Source of the DNA: QHXQ01 sp036389375
GTDB lineage: Bacteria; Acidobacteriota; Blastocatellia; Pyrinomonadales; Pyrinomonadaceae
Assembly: GCA_036389375.1 (NCBI GenBank)
Contig: DASVQA010000048.1
Coordinates: forward strand, 1-19,570
DNA length: 19,570 nucleotides
Direction of reading: 5' to 3'
A program made the translations under genes and the position numbers. Positions 1 through 6,511 of the stretch are shown here, piece by piece. The notes beneath the pieces are model-generated. The model worked only from the letters and a program-made list of their open reading frames with translations, was not told the origin of the DNA and did not search any database. Position 1 is the first letter of the stretch. Every line of letters starts with the position of its first letter.

Positions 1-2
1 TC

Positions 3-455
3 AGAACGCCGTGGAAGAGTACCATTCTGATCGGCTGCGGCGTGGCGATCATGACGGGCCTGCTGCCCATCGGCGCGCTGCTTCAGATGACCAACATCGG
101 GACGCTGTTCGCGTTCGTCGTCGTCTGCACGGCGGTGCTCATCATGCGCCGGACGAACCCCGACGCCGAGCGCCCCTTCAGGTGCCCGTTGGTTCCGCTT
201 GTGCCGATCCTCGGCATCGCCTTCTGCCTCTTGCTGATGTTCTCGCTGCCGACCGCAAACTGGATCCGCCTGATCGGCTGGCTCCTCATCGGTCTCGTGA
301 TCTACTTCCTCTACAGCCGTCATCACACCGTCATGGCGCGCCACCTCGCCCACGAAGTCGCCGCGCACGGCGTCTCGCCGCAGGGGCAGGCGGTCGGCGA
401 CCCCGATGCGCCGGCTGATAGTCCCGCGCGCCCCGCCGATCCGAAAGTGAAGTAG
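3..455 (+). CDS. APC-family amino acid permease, C-terminal part (5' end outside window)
   Basis: The open frame runs in from the window edge (first whole codon at 3) to TAG at 453-455, about 150 residues. It holds the last hydrophobic segments of a transporter: a segment with TGLLPIGALL and NIGTLFAFVVVCTAVLIM, a short loop with RRTNPDAERPFRCPLVPLVP, then two further helices ending in IGLVIYFLYSRHH and a soluble alanine/proline-rich tail. The loop RPFRxPLVPLVPILGI is typical of the cationic amino acid transporter (CAT/YfnA-like) branch of the APC superfamily, inner-membrane proteins that import amino acids. Substrate cannot be told from this part. An internal GTG at 42 is not a real start because the frame and the conserved sequence continue upstream. 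It faces argH tail to tail across a shared terminator. Confidence 0.85.
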   Translation, partial: RTPWKSTILIGCGVAIMTGLLPIGALLQMTNIGTLFAFVVVCTAVLIMRRTNPDAERPFRCPLVPLVPILGIAFCLLLMFSLPTANWIRLIGWLLIGLVIYFLYSRHHTVMARHLAHEVAAHGVSPQGQAVGDPDAPADSPARPADPKVK

Positions 456-486
456 GCAAGCGCGCACTAACAGGCGCACATAAAAC

Positions 487-530
487 GGGCTGCTCGTCTT
501 TCAATGTGAAAGACGAGCAGCCCGAAAGTT
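487..530. terminator. Bidirectional Rho-independent terminator between permease and argH
   Basis: A perfect 16-bp stem (487-502 pairing with 508-523) closes a 5-nt loop AATGT. On the plus strand it is followed by GAAAGTTTTT, which ends the permease transcript. On the minus strand the stem is followed by GTTTTA, so it can also end argH. It lies between the two convergent stop codons (455 and 568). Confidence 0.9.
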
Positions 531-567
531 TTTGGTCGTGTCTGCGCCCGTCGTGTTCGCTCCGACT

Positions 568-1962
568 CTATTGAGCCAGACTGGCGCGCGCTGCCGCTAA
601 TGCTTCCAGCACGCGCGCGGGCGCTGTGCCGCCCGTCTGCGCTTTCGTGGCGAGCGTCTGCTCAAGTGAGAGCGCAGCATACACGTCCTCTTCAACGAGC
701 GGCGCAAAGGCGCGCAACTCTGCCAGCGACAGTTCGTGCAACTCGACGCCGCGTTCGATGGCGCGGAGCACAATGCGCCCCGTCGTCTCGTGCGCGGCGC
801 GAAACGGGAGACCCTTGCGCGCGAGATAGTCGGCCAACTCGGTCGCGTTCATGTAACCGCGCGTGGCGGCCGCGTGCGCGCGGTCTGCCTTCAGACTGAT
901 GTTGCCAAGCACGGTCGTCGTCACGGCGAGCGCGGCGCTGACGGTGTCCGCCGTGTCGAAGACCGCTTCCTTGTCCTCCTGCATGTCCTTGTTGTAGGCG
1001 AGCGGCAGACCCTTCAACATCGTCAGCAGCGACATGGTGTGCCCGAATACGCGCCCCGCCTTGCCGCGCACTAACTCCAGCGCGTCCGGGTTCTTCTTCT
1101 GCGGCATCAGGCTTGAGCCGGTCGAGATGGCATCGCCCAAGACCAGAAACCCAAACTCCGTCGTCGCGTACAGGATGATGTCCTCCGCGAGCCTTGAGAG
1201 ATGCAGCATGATGAGACTCGCGGCTGCCGTGAACTCCACACAGAAGTCGCGGTCGCTAACAGCGTCGAGACTGTTGCGCGCCACCGCGTCGAAGCCGAGC
1301 GCGCGCGCCACCTGCTCACGATCAATCTGATAACTCGTCCCGGCGAGCGCCGCCGCGCCGAGCGGCATGATGTTGGTGCGGCGGCGCGCGTCCGCCAGCC
1401 GCTCCCGGTCGCGCGCAAGCATCTCGAAGTAGGCGAGACACCAGTGCGCCCACAGGACGGGCTGCGCGCGTTGCAGGTGTGTGTAACCGGGCAGCACCGC
1501 GTCCGCGTGTGCGGCGGCGAGATCGAGTAGCGCCGTCTGTGCGGCGCGCACGCGCGCGGCGAGCGCGTCAAGTTCGGCGCGCAGCCAGAGCCTGAGCGCC
1601 GTCGCAACCTGATCGTTGCGGCTGCGCCCCGTGTGCAGCTTGCGCCCCGCGTCGCCGATCTGCTCGACGAGTCGGGCCTCGATGAACGAATGCACGTCCT
1701 CGGCTTCGAGTTGGTCGAAGTAGTCGGCGTCCGCGCTTGCGCGTGCCAGCATGGCTTGTAAGCCGTCGGCGATCTGCCGCGCTTCGTCTTCGTCGAGCAG
1801 GCCCGCCGCCCGCAACGCTGCGGCGTGCGCCAGACTCGCGCGCACGTCCGCCGCGAACAGTCGCCGGTCGAAATCGAACGAGCGGTTGAAGGCCGCAAAG
1901 CCCGCGTCGGCTGCGCCGGTAAAGCGCCCGCCCCACAAGTTTTTCGTCTCGCTCAAGTTCAT
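568..1962 (-). CDS. argH: Argininosuccinate lyase
   Basis: Cleaves argininosuccinate to arginine and fumarate, the last step of arginine synthesis, in the cytoplasm. The 464-residue product has the family length. It carries LWGGRF near the N-terminus, HTGRSRNDQVAT, GYTHLQRAQP, PLGAAALAGT and the fumarate-lyase signature GSSLMPQKKNPD with the catalytic serine loop. The open frame extends to 2070, but homology starts at NLWGGRF, so the longer frame is rejected. Start choice: ATG at 1962 directly abuts AGGAGG, leaving no spacing. TTG at 1956 (two codons later) lies 6 nt from the same AGGAGG and could be the true start. It is separate from the other arg genes and transcribed away from the inserted IS1595 element. 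Confidence 0.95.
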   Translation of the reverse strand: MNLSETKNLWGGRFTGAADAGFAAFNRSFDFDRRLFAADVRASLAHAAALRAAGLLDEDEARQIADGLQAMLARASADADYFDQLEAEDVHSFIEARLVEQIGDAGRKLHTGRSRNDQVATALRLWLRAELDALAARVRAAQTALLDLAAAHADAVLPGYTHLQRAQPVLWAHWCLAYFEMLARDRERLADARRRTNIMPLGAAALAGTSYQIDREQVARALGFDAVARNSLDAVSDRDFCVEFTAAASLIMLHLSRLAEDIILYATTEFGFLVLGDAISTGSSLMPQKKNPDALELVRGKAGRVFGHTMSLLTMLKGLPLAYNKDMQEDKEAVFDTADTVSAALAVTTTVLGNISLKADRAHAAATRGYMNATELADYLARKGLPFRAAHETTGRIVLRAIERGVELHELSLAELRAFAPLVEEDVYAALSLEQTLATKAQTGGTAPARVLEALAAARASLAQ

Positions 1963-2001
1963 CCTCCTCAAACGTGCATGGCGCGCGCCGACGCGTGTCC
2001 G

Positions 2002-2019
2002 GTTACTTAAAAGTATTAA
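2002..2019 (-). promoter_or_regulatory. Candidate arginine operator upstream of argH
   Basis: On the minus strand this reads TTAATACTTTTAAGTAAC. It matches 17 of 18 bases of the site at 10910-10927 ahead of argR, in the same orientation relative to the gene. It is roughly 18-36 nt downstream of the predicted argH transcription start, a position suited to repression. That ArgR is the binder is inference. Confidence 0.5.
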
Positions 2020-2043
2020 CAAGCATTCGCCCGCAATCTGTTG

Positions 2044-2072
2044 ATAATATTTATCGAAGCGGAGAGTCACAA
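2044..2072 (-). promoter_or_regulatory. Predicted sigma70-type promoter of argH
   Basis: Minus strand: -35 TTGTGA (2067-2072), 17-bp spacer, -10 TATTAT (2044-2049). The start of transcription would be near 2037, leaving a leader of about 75 nt that contains the candidate operator. The IS1595 left end is about 35 bp upstream of the -35, so the promoter itself is intact. Confidence 0.5.
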
Positions 2073-2099
2073 GTAATATACCTTCTTATTATCGTTACC

Positions 2100-2107
2100 T
2101 AAATTTG
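2100..2107. repeat. Target-site duplication, left copy (TAAATTTG)
   Basis: TAAATTTG immediately precedes the left terminal inverted repeat and is repeated exactly at 5182-5189 beyond the right one. Eight base pairs is the duplication length known for IS1595-family elements. Confidence 0.9.
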
Positions 2108-2133
2108 GGCGATAATATACTTGACGAATCAAG
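2108..2133 (+). repeat. Left terminal inverted repeat of the IS1595-type element
   Basis: Twenty-six bases beginning GGCGATAATATAC and ending ACGAATCAAG, perfectly inverted at 5156-5181. The inner half is a small palindrome, CTTGA-CGAA-TCAAG. It also contains TTGACG, usable as an inward-facing -35 box. Confidence 0.95.
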
Positions 2134-2149
2134 TGAAATTTGCTAAGAT
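2121..2149 (+). promoter_or_regulatory. Transposase promoter, -35 inside the terminal repeat
   Basis: -35 TTGACG (2121-2126), spacer of exactly 17 bp, -10 TAAGAT (2144-2149). The ATG at 2159 is only 9 nt past the -10, so the transcript would be practically leaderless, and no Shine-Dalgarno sequence precedes the ATG. Confidence 0.6.
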
Positions 2150-2158
2150 GCTCTCACT

Positions 2159-3121
2159 ATGACGAAGCAAGACACCCCCAAGACGCTGCAACAAGCAATC
2201 ATCTTCTTTGCTGACCCCGACAACTGCCTTAACTACCTTGTGGCGCGGCGTTGGCCGGACGGTGTTATCTGCCCGACGTGCGGGCGTGACGACGTGACGT
2301 TTCTGGCGACGCAACGCAAGTGGCAATGCAAGAGCGCGCACAAGCGCCGTCAGTTCTCCGTTAAGGTCGGCACGATTTTTGAGGACTCGCCGCTTGGCTT
2401 GGATAAGTGGCTGACGGCCGTCTGGATGCTGACGAACTGCAAAAACGGTATCAGTTCGTATGAAGTTCACCGCGCCATCGGCGTGACGCAAAAGACCGCG
2501 TGGTTCATGGTTCACAGAATCAGACTCGCCATGCAGATGGGTTCGTTTATTAAGAAGATGGGCGGCCCGGTTGAAGCTGACGAAACCTTTATCGGCGGTC
2601 TGTCGCGCAACATGCACAAGAGCGTGCGCGCGCGCAGAATCAAAGGCACGGGCGGCGCGGGCAAGGTTGCTGTGATGGGCTTGCTTGAACGGCACGGCGA
2701 AGTGCGTTGCACGGTCGTAGAGAATACGAAGCGCAGCACATTGCAGGGCAAAGTTAGAGAGCATGTTGAAGCGGGCGCGGAAGTGTTTACAGATGCGCTG
2801 CTCTCTTACTCTGGCTTGGAGCAGGACTACGTTCATCAAGTGATTGACCACGCGGAACAGTACGTCAACGGCAACGTTCACACGAACGGCATTGAAAACT
2901 TTTGGAGTCTCTTGAAGCGCGGCATCAAGGGCACATACGTTAGCGTCGAACCGTTCCACCTGTTCCGCTACCTTGATGAGCAGATGTTCCGCTACAACAA
3001 CCGCAAAGCGGCGGATGATGGCGTCCGCTTTAGCATTGTCACATCACAAGTCGCTGGCAAGCGTCTTACCTATGAAGAACTCACGGGCAAGCTTGACGGC
3101 GACGATAAATTATCGTGCTAA
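2159..3121 (+). CDS. IS1595-family (ISXO2-like) transposase
   Basis: A 320-residue DDE-type transposase that would cut and join the element's ends. The N-terminal zinc-ribbon region has C38, C41 and C57 with H61 nearby (CPTCGRD, then WQCKSAHKRRQFS). A helix-turn-helix-like stretch (SSYEVHRAIGVTQKTAWFMVHR, about 99-120) precedes the catalytic domain. Catalytic candidates are D141 in VEADETFIGG, D212 in VFTDALLSY and N243 or E246 in HTNGIENFWS, followed by LLKRGIKGTY typical of the ISXO2-like domain. The frame is intact and of normal length. It has its own promoter from the left terminal repeat and a terminator 37 nt past its stop, inside the opposing small gene. Stops of the two genes overlap at 3118-3121. 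Confidence 0.95.
   Translation: MTKQDTPKTLQQAIIFFADPDNCLNYLVARRWPDGVICPTCGRDDVTFLATQRKWQCKSAHKRRQFSVKVGTIFEDSPLGLDKWLTAVWMLTNCKNGISSYEVHRAIGVTQKTAWFMVHRIRLAMQMGSFIKKMGGPVEADETFIGGLSRNMHKSVRARRIKGTGGAGKVAVMGLLERHGEVRCTVVENTKRSTLQGKVREHVEAGAEVFTDALLSYSGLEQDYVHQVIDHAEQYVNGNVHTNGIENFWSLLKRGIKGTYVSVEPFHLFRYLDEQMFRYNNRKAADDGVRFSIVTSQVAGKRLTYEELTGKLDGDDKLSC
3102..3116. repeat. Short palindrome at the transposase 3' end
   Basis: ACGATAA-A-TTATCGT, two perfect 7-nt arms around a single base, covers the last codons of the transposase just before the convergent stops. The GATAA/TTATC core also occurs in the terminal repeats. Role unknown. Confidence 0.5.
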
Positions 3122-3318
3122 GCAACTCGCTTCTTACCATTTGAAGAAGCGCGGACGGAAGAAGCGGGCGAAGAAGTAGCCCGCTTCTTCTTTTCTGCTT
3201 TCGCCCGTTTTTCTTCTTCTAACTTCTCTTGTAGTTCCGAGTAAGGAACAGATAAGAGTCCGCCCATTATCTTGTCGAACTCGTCAAACTCATTTGGCGT
3301 CTTCTTCTTCATGTCCAT
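3118..3318 (-). CDS. Small lysine-rich protein downstream of AIPR gene (transposon cargo)
   Basis: Sixty-six residues, not assigned to a named family. The first half is helical with acidic and hydrophobic residues (NEFDEFDKIMGGLLSVPYSELQEKLEEE). The second half is very basic (KRAKAEKKKRA then a Ser/Ala-rich tail ending NGKKRVA). Its start overlaps the end of the AIPR gene by 29 nt, so the two are probably co-translated. Two starts are possible: ATG 3318, only 3 nt after AAAGG, and ATG 3312, about 8-9 nt after it; 3312 has the better spacing. The length and charge pattern would suit a DNA- or RNA-binding partner or an antitoxin-like protein, but this is speculation. Its coding sequence also holds the transposase terminator on the other strand. 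Confidence 0.6.
   Translation of the reverse strand: MDMKKKTPNEFDEFDKIMGGLLSVPYSELQEKLEEEKRAKAEKKKRATSSPASSVRASSNGKKRVA
3158..3194 (+). terminator. Rho-independent terminator of the transposase gene
   Basis: A perfect 12-bp stem (3158-3169 with 3179-3190), 9-nt loop and TTTT tail, 37 nt after the transposase stop. The GC-rich core is GCGGGC/GCCCGC. It lies wholly inside the antisense coding sequence of the small cargo gene. Confidence 0.75.
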
Positions 3319-5080
3319 TGCCTTTCTTGGGAAACAGAGTCTCCATTGCCGCCTTGACTTGCTTTATAAGTTCCGGGCCTTTGGCCGCTTGGTCGTCAGC
3401 CCCAAGCGCGTAATAAAGCGGGCGAATAATACCGACGGACTCCATTAGTAGATCATCCTCTACCGGCCTTGCCGTTAGTTTCTTCGCCAATACCACAGGC
3501 GAGGGTTTACTGCTTTTCGTCGCCAAGCAGCCCGCAACCATGAGTACGTAAAAGAGCAAATTATTTCGGTGGCGTGCGTCCGCCTCTGCCTTGCGTAGAA
3601 AAGTTTCGGTTTTCTTTCGCGTCAGCGCACAGACTAGGTACAAGTCTATGGGAAAGTGTTTCGCGAATACCTGCTCATAAAGCGTTCGCTCGCGGTGCTT
3701 GAAATAGCGCGAAGGCTTGCCCCGCGCCAAATGCGGTTCTTGTAGAACCATTGAAATTATGGACTGAGCTAGGTCTTGAATGCCTACTACTTTTGCAAGC
3801 GGAATATCTCTATTCCGCCAATAGTGTTTACGCCGGTCGTAAAAAAGATTCACTTGCGGAAAGATTGTTTCAAGGTCACGATGAATAGGGTCAGTCGCCC
3901 ACAGCGCGGCGGGGGCCATGCCCGTCTGACTGTTAGTTGCCCGAATAATGGCATCCTGTGTCGCGCTGTCGGCGGAGGCGATAACCCGCACAAGCACGTG
4001 ACGGTTATCGTTCTGCAAGGCATCTTCTCTGCCTTTGAAATATTCGTAGATTTCGTGTGAAGTTTGCAGCCCGTTCACGATGTACGGGTCTTCAACTACT
4101 AGCTCGTGAAAATGGCCCGGGCTGACCATAGAGGCAACAATAGTTATACCGTTGTTTCTCCACCAAAAATCTTCGTGGTTTGGTTGTTGCGTTAGGGTTT
4201 CCCTAATCTCTTGATTAACCTCTACGTCGCCCTCGTAATCGCGAACGTTGAAATCAAACAGATGGTCAATAGGCTCACCGTTTTCTGTGATGAACTCGAA
4301 ATACTTGCTCAGCTTAACAAAAACCGCGTAGCCACCTTTTGGCGAGTCTGCCGCGTTTTCATAGCGCAAGGATCGCGGTTTCGTCGGCGGCTTATTGGCC
4401 AGTTCAATGAGTTCGCGCGCGCCTATAAAGGTAAAAGTGGGTTTCGTTACCGTCGCCAGAAGACTTTTAGTCTTCTCTTCTAGCCCGCGAGCCTTGCGCG
4501 CAACGTCGGGCGCAATCTTGTCGGTTCGCCCTTTCGTAACGTAGAAGTAAGACACATTCAGCGTCGGGCGTTTTCCCACTAGAACCCGGTGGGCTGTCCT
4601 GAAACGTTGTATAGCATCAAGCAACGCCTCGTTATACTGTTCGGTGAAGTCCGCCGGACTCCGACCGAGCGAGAATATATTCTCGCTCGTCTCTCCGAGT
4701 CGGAGTACCCGATTCATCGGAAATCCCTGTTCCCGGCTGGCCTGAATTATGATTAGCTCTACCTGAATATTCTGCTTGTGATACTTCAGGTCTTCGGCGG
4801 CCTCAGCATCCCCAACGTAACGGCCGTTGACTAGCAGATAAAAGCCATCTACGCCGCCGTCCGTGCCCCGCTCTTTATCTTGCGTGCCGCCTTTATCCTT
4901 GCTCCGACCATCGCCGCCGACTATGCCACTTAGAATCTCATTCGGGCTGAGCGTATAGTTTCTCAGTATTTCACGGGCCGTGAAGAACTCAAAAAATTCG
5001 CCTTCGCTTAGTTCTGAGGCTATGTCTTTATGCCGTGCAGAAAGAATCTCATCAAGCACCCTCACATCCGTGTCGTTCAT
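3290..5080 (-). CDS. AIPR-family protein (abortive phage infection type), transposon cargo
   Basis: A 596-residue protein with the hallmarks of the AIPR family, proteins linked to abortive phage infection and often found beside restriction systems. Motifs: TDGGVDGFYLLVNGRYV (about 73-89) then VELIIIQAS (107-115), FWWRNNGITIVAS (305-317), DPYIVNGLQTSHEIYEYF (331-348) and IIRATNSQTGM (378-388). The N-terminal pair resembles the restriction-endonuclease-like D...QxK arrangement of relatives, but the expected Lys is Ser115. The frame opens at 5110, but ATG 5080 is chosen because AGGAGG lies 7 nt before it. It is transcribed inward from the right terminal repeat and overlaps the small downstream gene. 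Molecular activity is not established for this protein; defence is inferred from the family and from the mobile setting. Confidence 0.88.
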   Translation of the reverse strand: MNDTDVRVLDEILSARHKDIASELSEGEFFEFFTAREILRNYTLSPNEILSGIVGGDGRSKDKGGTQDKERGTDGGVDGFYLLVNGRYVGDAEAAEDLKYHKQNIQVELIIIQASREQGFPMNRVLRLGETSENIFSLGRSPADFTEQYNEALLDAIQRFRTAHRVLVGKRPTLNVSYFYVTKGRTDKIAPDVARKARGLEEKTKSLLATVTKPTFTFIGARELIELANKPPTKPRSLRYENAADSPKGGYAVFVKLSKYFEFITENGEPIDHLFDFNVRDYEGDVEVNQEIRETLTQQPNHEDFWWRNNGITIVASMVSPGHFHELVVEDPYIVNGLQTSHEIYEYFKGREDALQNDNRHVLVRVIASADSATQDAIIRATNSQTGMAPAALWATDPIHRDLETIFPQVNLFYDRRKHYWRNRDIPLAKVVGIQDLAQSIISMVLQEPHLARGKPSRYFKHRERTLYEQVFAKHFPIDLYLVCALTRKKTETFLRKAEADARHRNNLLFYVLMVAGCLATKSSKPSPVVLAKKLTARPVEDDLLMESVGIIRPLYYALGADDQAAKGPELIKQVKAAMETLFPKKGNGHEEEDAK

Positions 5081-5135
5081 GTGCAGCCCTCCTATGGATA
5101 GCGTTACCATATGCTACCCCCAGATGAGCTAATAT

Positions 5136-5153
5136 GGCTATAATTAAATAGCC
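5136..5153. promoter_or_regulatory. Palindrome in the AIPR promoter region
   Basis: GGCTAT-AATTAA-ATAGCC: perfect 6-bp arms around an AT-only centre. Just outside it, the right terminal repeat supplies TTGACG (minus strand) as a -35, and the AATTAT at 17-bp spacing falls inside the palindrome. A repressor bound here would cover the -10. Operator function is inferred. Confidence 0.45.
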
Positions 5154-5155
5154 CG

Positions 5156-5181
5156 CTTGATTCGTCAAGTATATTATCGCC
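5156..5181 (-). repeat. Right terminal inverted repeat of the IS1595-type element
   Basis: Exact reverse complement of 2108-2133 over all 26 bases. The first base inside the repeats differs between the two ends (T on the left, C on the right, read inward), which fixes the repeat length. Confidence 0.95.
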
Positions 5182-5189
5182 TAAATTTG
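5182..5189. repeat. Target-site duplication, right copy (TAAATTTG)
   Basis: Exact direct copy of 2100-2107. Because TAAATTT is itself near-palindromic, it can be mistaken for part of the inverted repeat. Confidence 0.9.
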
Positions 5190-5755
5190 CATACAGTGGA
5201 TACACGTTAACTAAAAGCCCTAACAAGCTTACCAGAACTTATTGGACTATTAGTTGCTGTGCTACGTGGTAAGTAGTGGGATCCGTTATAAGGTGTTCGC
5301 TAGAGCTAGACTTTGCTTAATACGCTTTGACTAAAAAACAAGTGCAAAGCCCGCGATGCCCACCAGTGTATTGTGAATTCGCCATTAGCTTTCTCCTCAA
5401 CTAGCCAGTGTGGTATCCGTCTGCCCTTCACATACTGGAGTTGGAGCGGGTATGCGTTCCGTCTATAAAGAGCCTCAGTTATTAGGAGGCATTCATGAAA
5501 GATCCCAACGCACTCCAAAGTGAAGATTCGCTGCAGAACCCGAGTTGGAAGAGTGACAGCGGGCGAATCCCAATATATCCGCAGATTGTCAGCCCCTGAT
5601 CGATGTGCTCCGAGTGTCCTAAAAAGCACAAGTGGATCTTTGGCACCTTCCCAAAACATACGCCAAAGAATTAAGGCGTTTGTAGCAAGACATGCTTATG
5701 AGGCACTTATTACAAGTGCTGTGACTTTATCAACCACGCCAATTCAACAGAAGAG
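5190..5755. other. Intergenic stretch without a recognisable gene
   Basis: About 570 bp, AT-richer than the arg genes. Near its left edge, 5206-5223 read on the minus strand resembles the arg operator sites (14 of 18 bases) and probably belonged to the argH upstream region before the IS arrived. A 117-codon frame (5306-5659, minus) with no known motif and no ribosome site, and a 34-codon frame (5495-5599, plus; good GGAGG five nt before ATG), are present but cannot be called genes. A GCACTT-ATTAC-AAGTGC hairpin lies at about 5703-5720 after the DUF4386 stop, without a T-run. Confidence 0.5.
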
Positions 5756-6511
5756 TTATTTCGTGCAATTCCTGAAGGGCAATTCCCGCGCTGCGCTGAC
5801 CTTCTCCTGCCATCGTTCAATATTCAGGCCCCTCACGAGAAGCCACAGCGTCAACGACAATTCGCCGAAGGCGCCTGGCAACAGAAAGTAGGGGAACAGG
5901 TTGGACGCGAATGTGGGTGAAAGCAAACGCGCGAAACTGCCGGTCACGTAGCACAAGCCGGCAATCGCCAACAGCACACCAACAATTCTCGGTAAGAACA
6001 AAGACCTGTAAATAAGTATTCCGAGAAGCAGGCAAGCGAAGCCGAAGAATACGAGGCAGATGGTGTATCCCCACGCGTGGAAACTGAGACACAGCAGCGC
6101 CTGCTCTTGCAACTGCGCTGCGCTGAAGACGCTCAAGTCGTGCGTCCCCGTCAAGAAGATCAGCGCCGCGAAATGGAAGAGAGTGCTGACGGTTAGAATG
6201 GCGACATGCATGAGCCTGAAGAACGCCGCAAGCAAAGCGAGACTCCGGCTGACCGGCTTGAGCAATTCATAGAAGAGGAGCGCCAGCGCCGTATCGCACA
6301 CCAGATTGATAAGATCAGCCGAGCCGCCCAAACGATATAACGACTCGTGCGCCAAGATGTTAGTCGCCGTAGCGACGGCGGTGCCACGTACAACAAGCCG
6401 GCCGCGAACGAAGATCTCGGCGAACCCGGCCGTGACAATGATGATCAAGTACAAGAAGCCCGCGATTCTGGCCTTTAGACGAGGCGACGTTTCCGCCATT
6501 CGTGCCATCAT
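5756..6511 (-). CDS. DUF4386 family membrane protein
   Basis: A 251-residue integral membrane protein matching DUF4386. The N-terminus has RLKARIAGFLYLIIIVTAGFAEIFVRG, then RLVVRGTAVATATNILAHESLYRLGGSADLI, both typical of the family. About six or seven hydrophobic segments span the rest, ending LPGAFGELSLTLWLLVRGLN and a short charged tail. Function of the family is unknown; some members are membrane sensors or regulators by annotation only. A GGGAGG lies 3 nt before ATG 6511 and about 6 nt before a second ATG at 6508; either may be used. The start overlaps the stop of the truncated upstream copy by 4 nt (ATGA), so translation is probably coupled. It is the last gene of the minus-strand group. 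Confidence 0.85.
   Translation of the reverse strand: MMARMAETSPRLKARIAGFLYLIIIVTAGFAEIFVRGRLVVRGTAVATATNILAHESLYRLGGSADLINLVCDTALALLFYELLKPVSRSLALLAAFFRLMHVAILTVSTLFHFAALIFLTGTHDLSVFSAAQLQEQALLCLSFHAWGYTICLVFFGFACLLLGILIYRSLFLPRIVGVLLAIAGLCYVTGSFARLLSPTFASNLFPYFLLPGAFGELSLTLWLLVRGLNIERWQEKVSAARELPFRNCTK

Larger units (their letters stand above)
2108..5181. mobile_element. IS1595-type element with AIPR cargo (3,074 bp)
   Basis: The element is bounded by perfect 26-bp terminal inverted repeats and a perfect 8-bp target duplication. It encodes an IS1595-type transposase (plus strand) and two minus-strand cargo genes, an AIPR-family protein and a small lysine-rich protein, which meet the transposase gene tail to tail. 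Simple IS1595-family elements are about 1 kb; this one is three times longer because of the cargo. Base composition of the cargo is visibly more AT-rich than the neighbouring arg genes. Intact ends, identical target duplications and an uninterrupted transposase frame point to a recent insertion. Confidence 0.93.

Noticed and set aside
1963..2070. N-terminal extension of ArgH to the frame limit
   Set aside because: The extra 36 residues have no family similarity and would cover the predicted promoter spacer and operator; AGGAGG lies directly before 1962.
2101..2107. Reading AAATTT as part of a longer terminal inverted repeat
   Set aside because: TAAATTTG is found in direct orientation on both sides, so it is the 8-bp target duplication; it only looks inverted because AAATTT is its own reverse complement.
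2129..2959. Long minus-strand frame (276 codons) opposite the transposase
   Set aside because: It lies fully antisense to a well-supported transposase, has no known motif, and is the kind of shadow frame produced by GC-rich third positions.
5206..5260. Possible integron attC site
   Set aside because: GTTAACTA and CTAACAAG look like core-site ends, but no matching second half or integrase is present; the arg-operator similarity explains it better.
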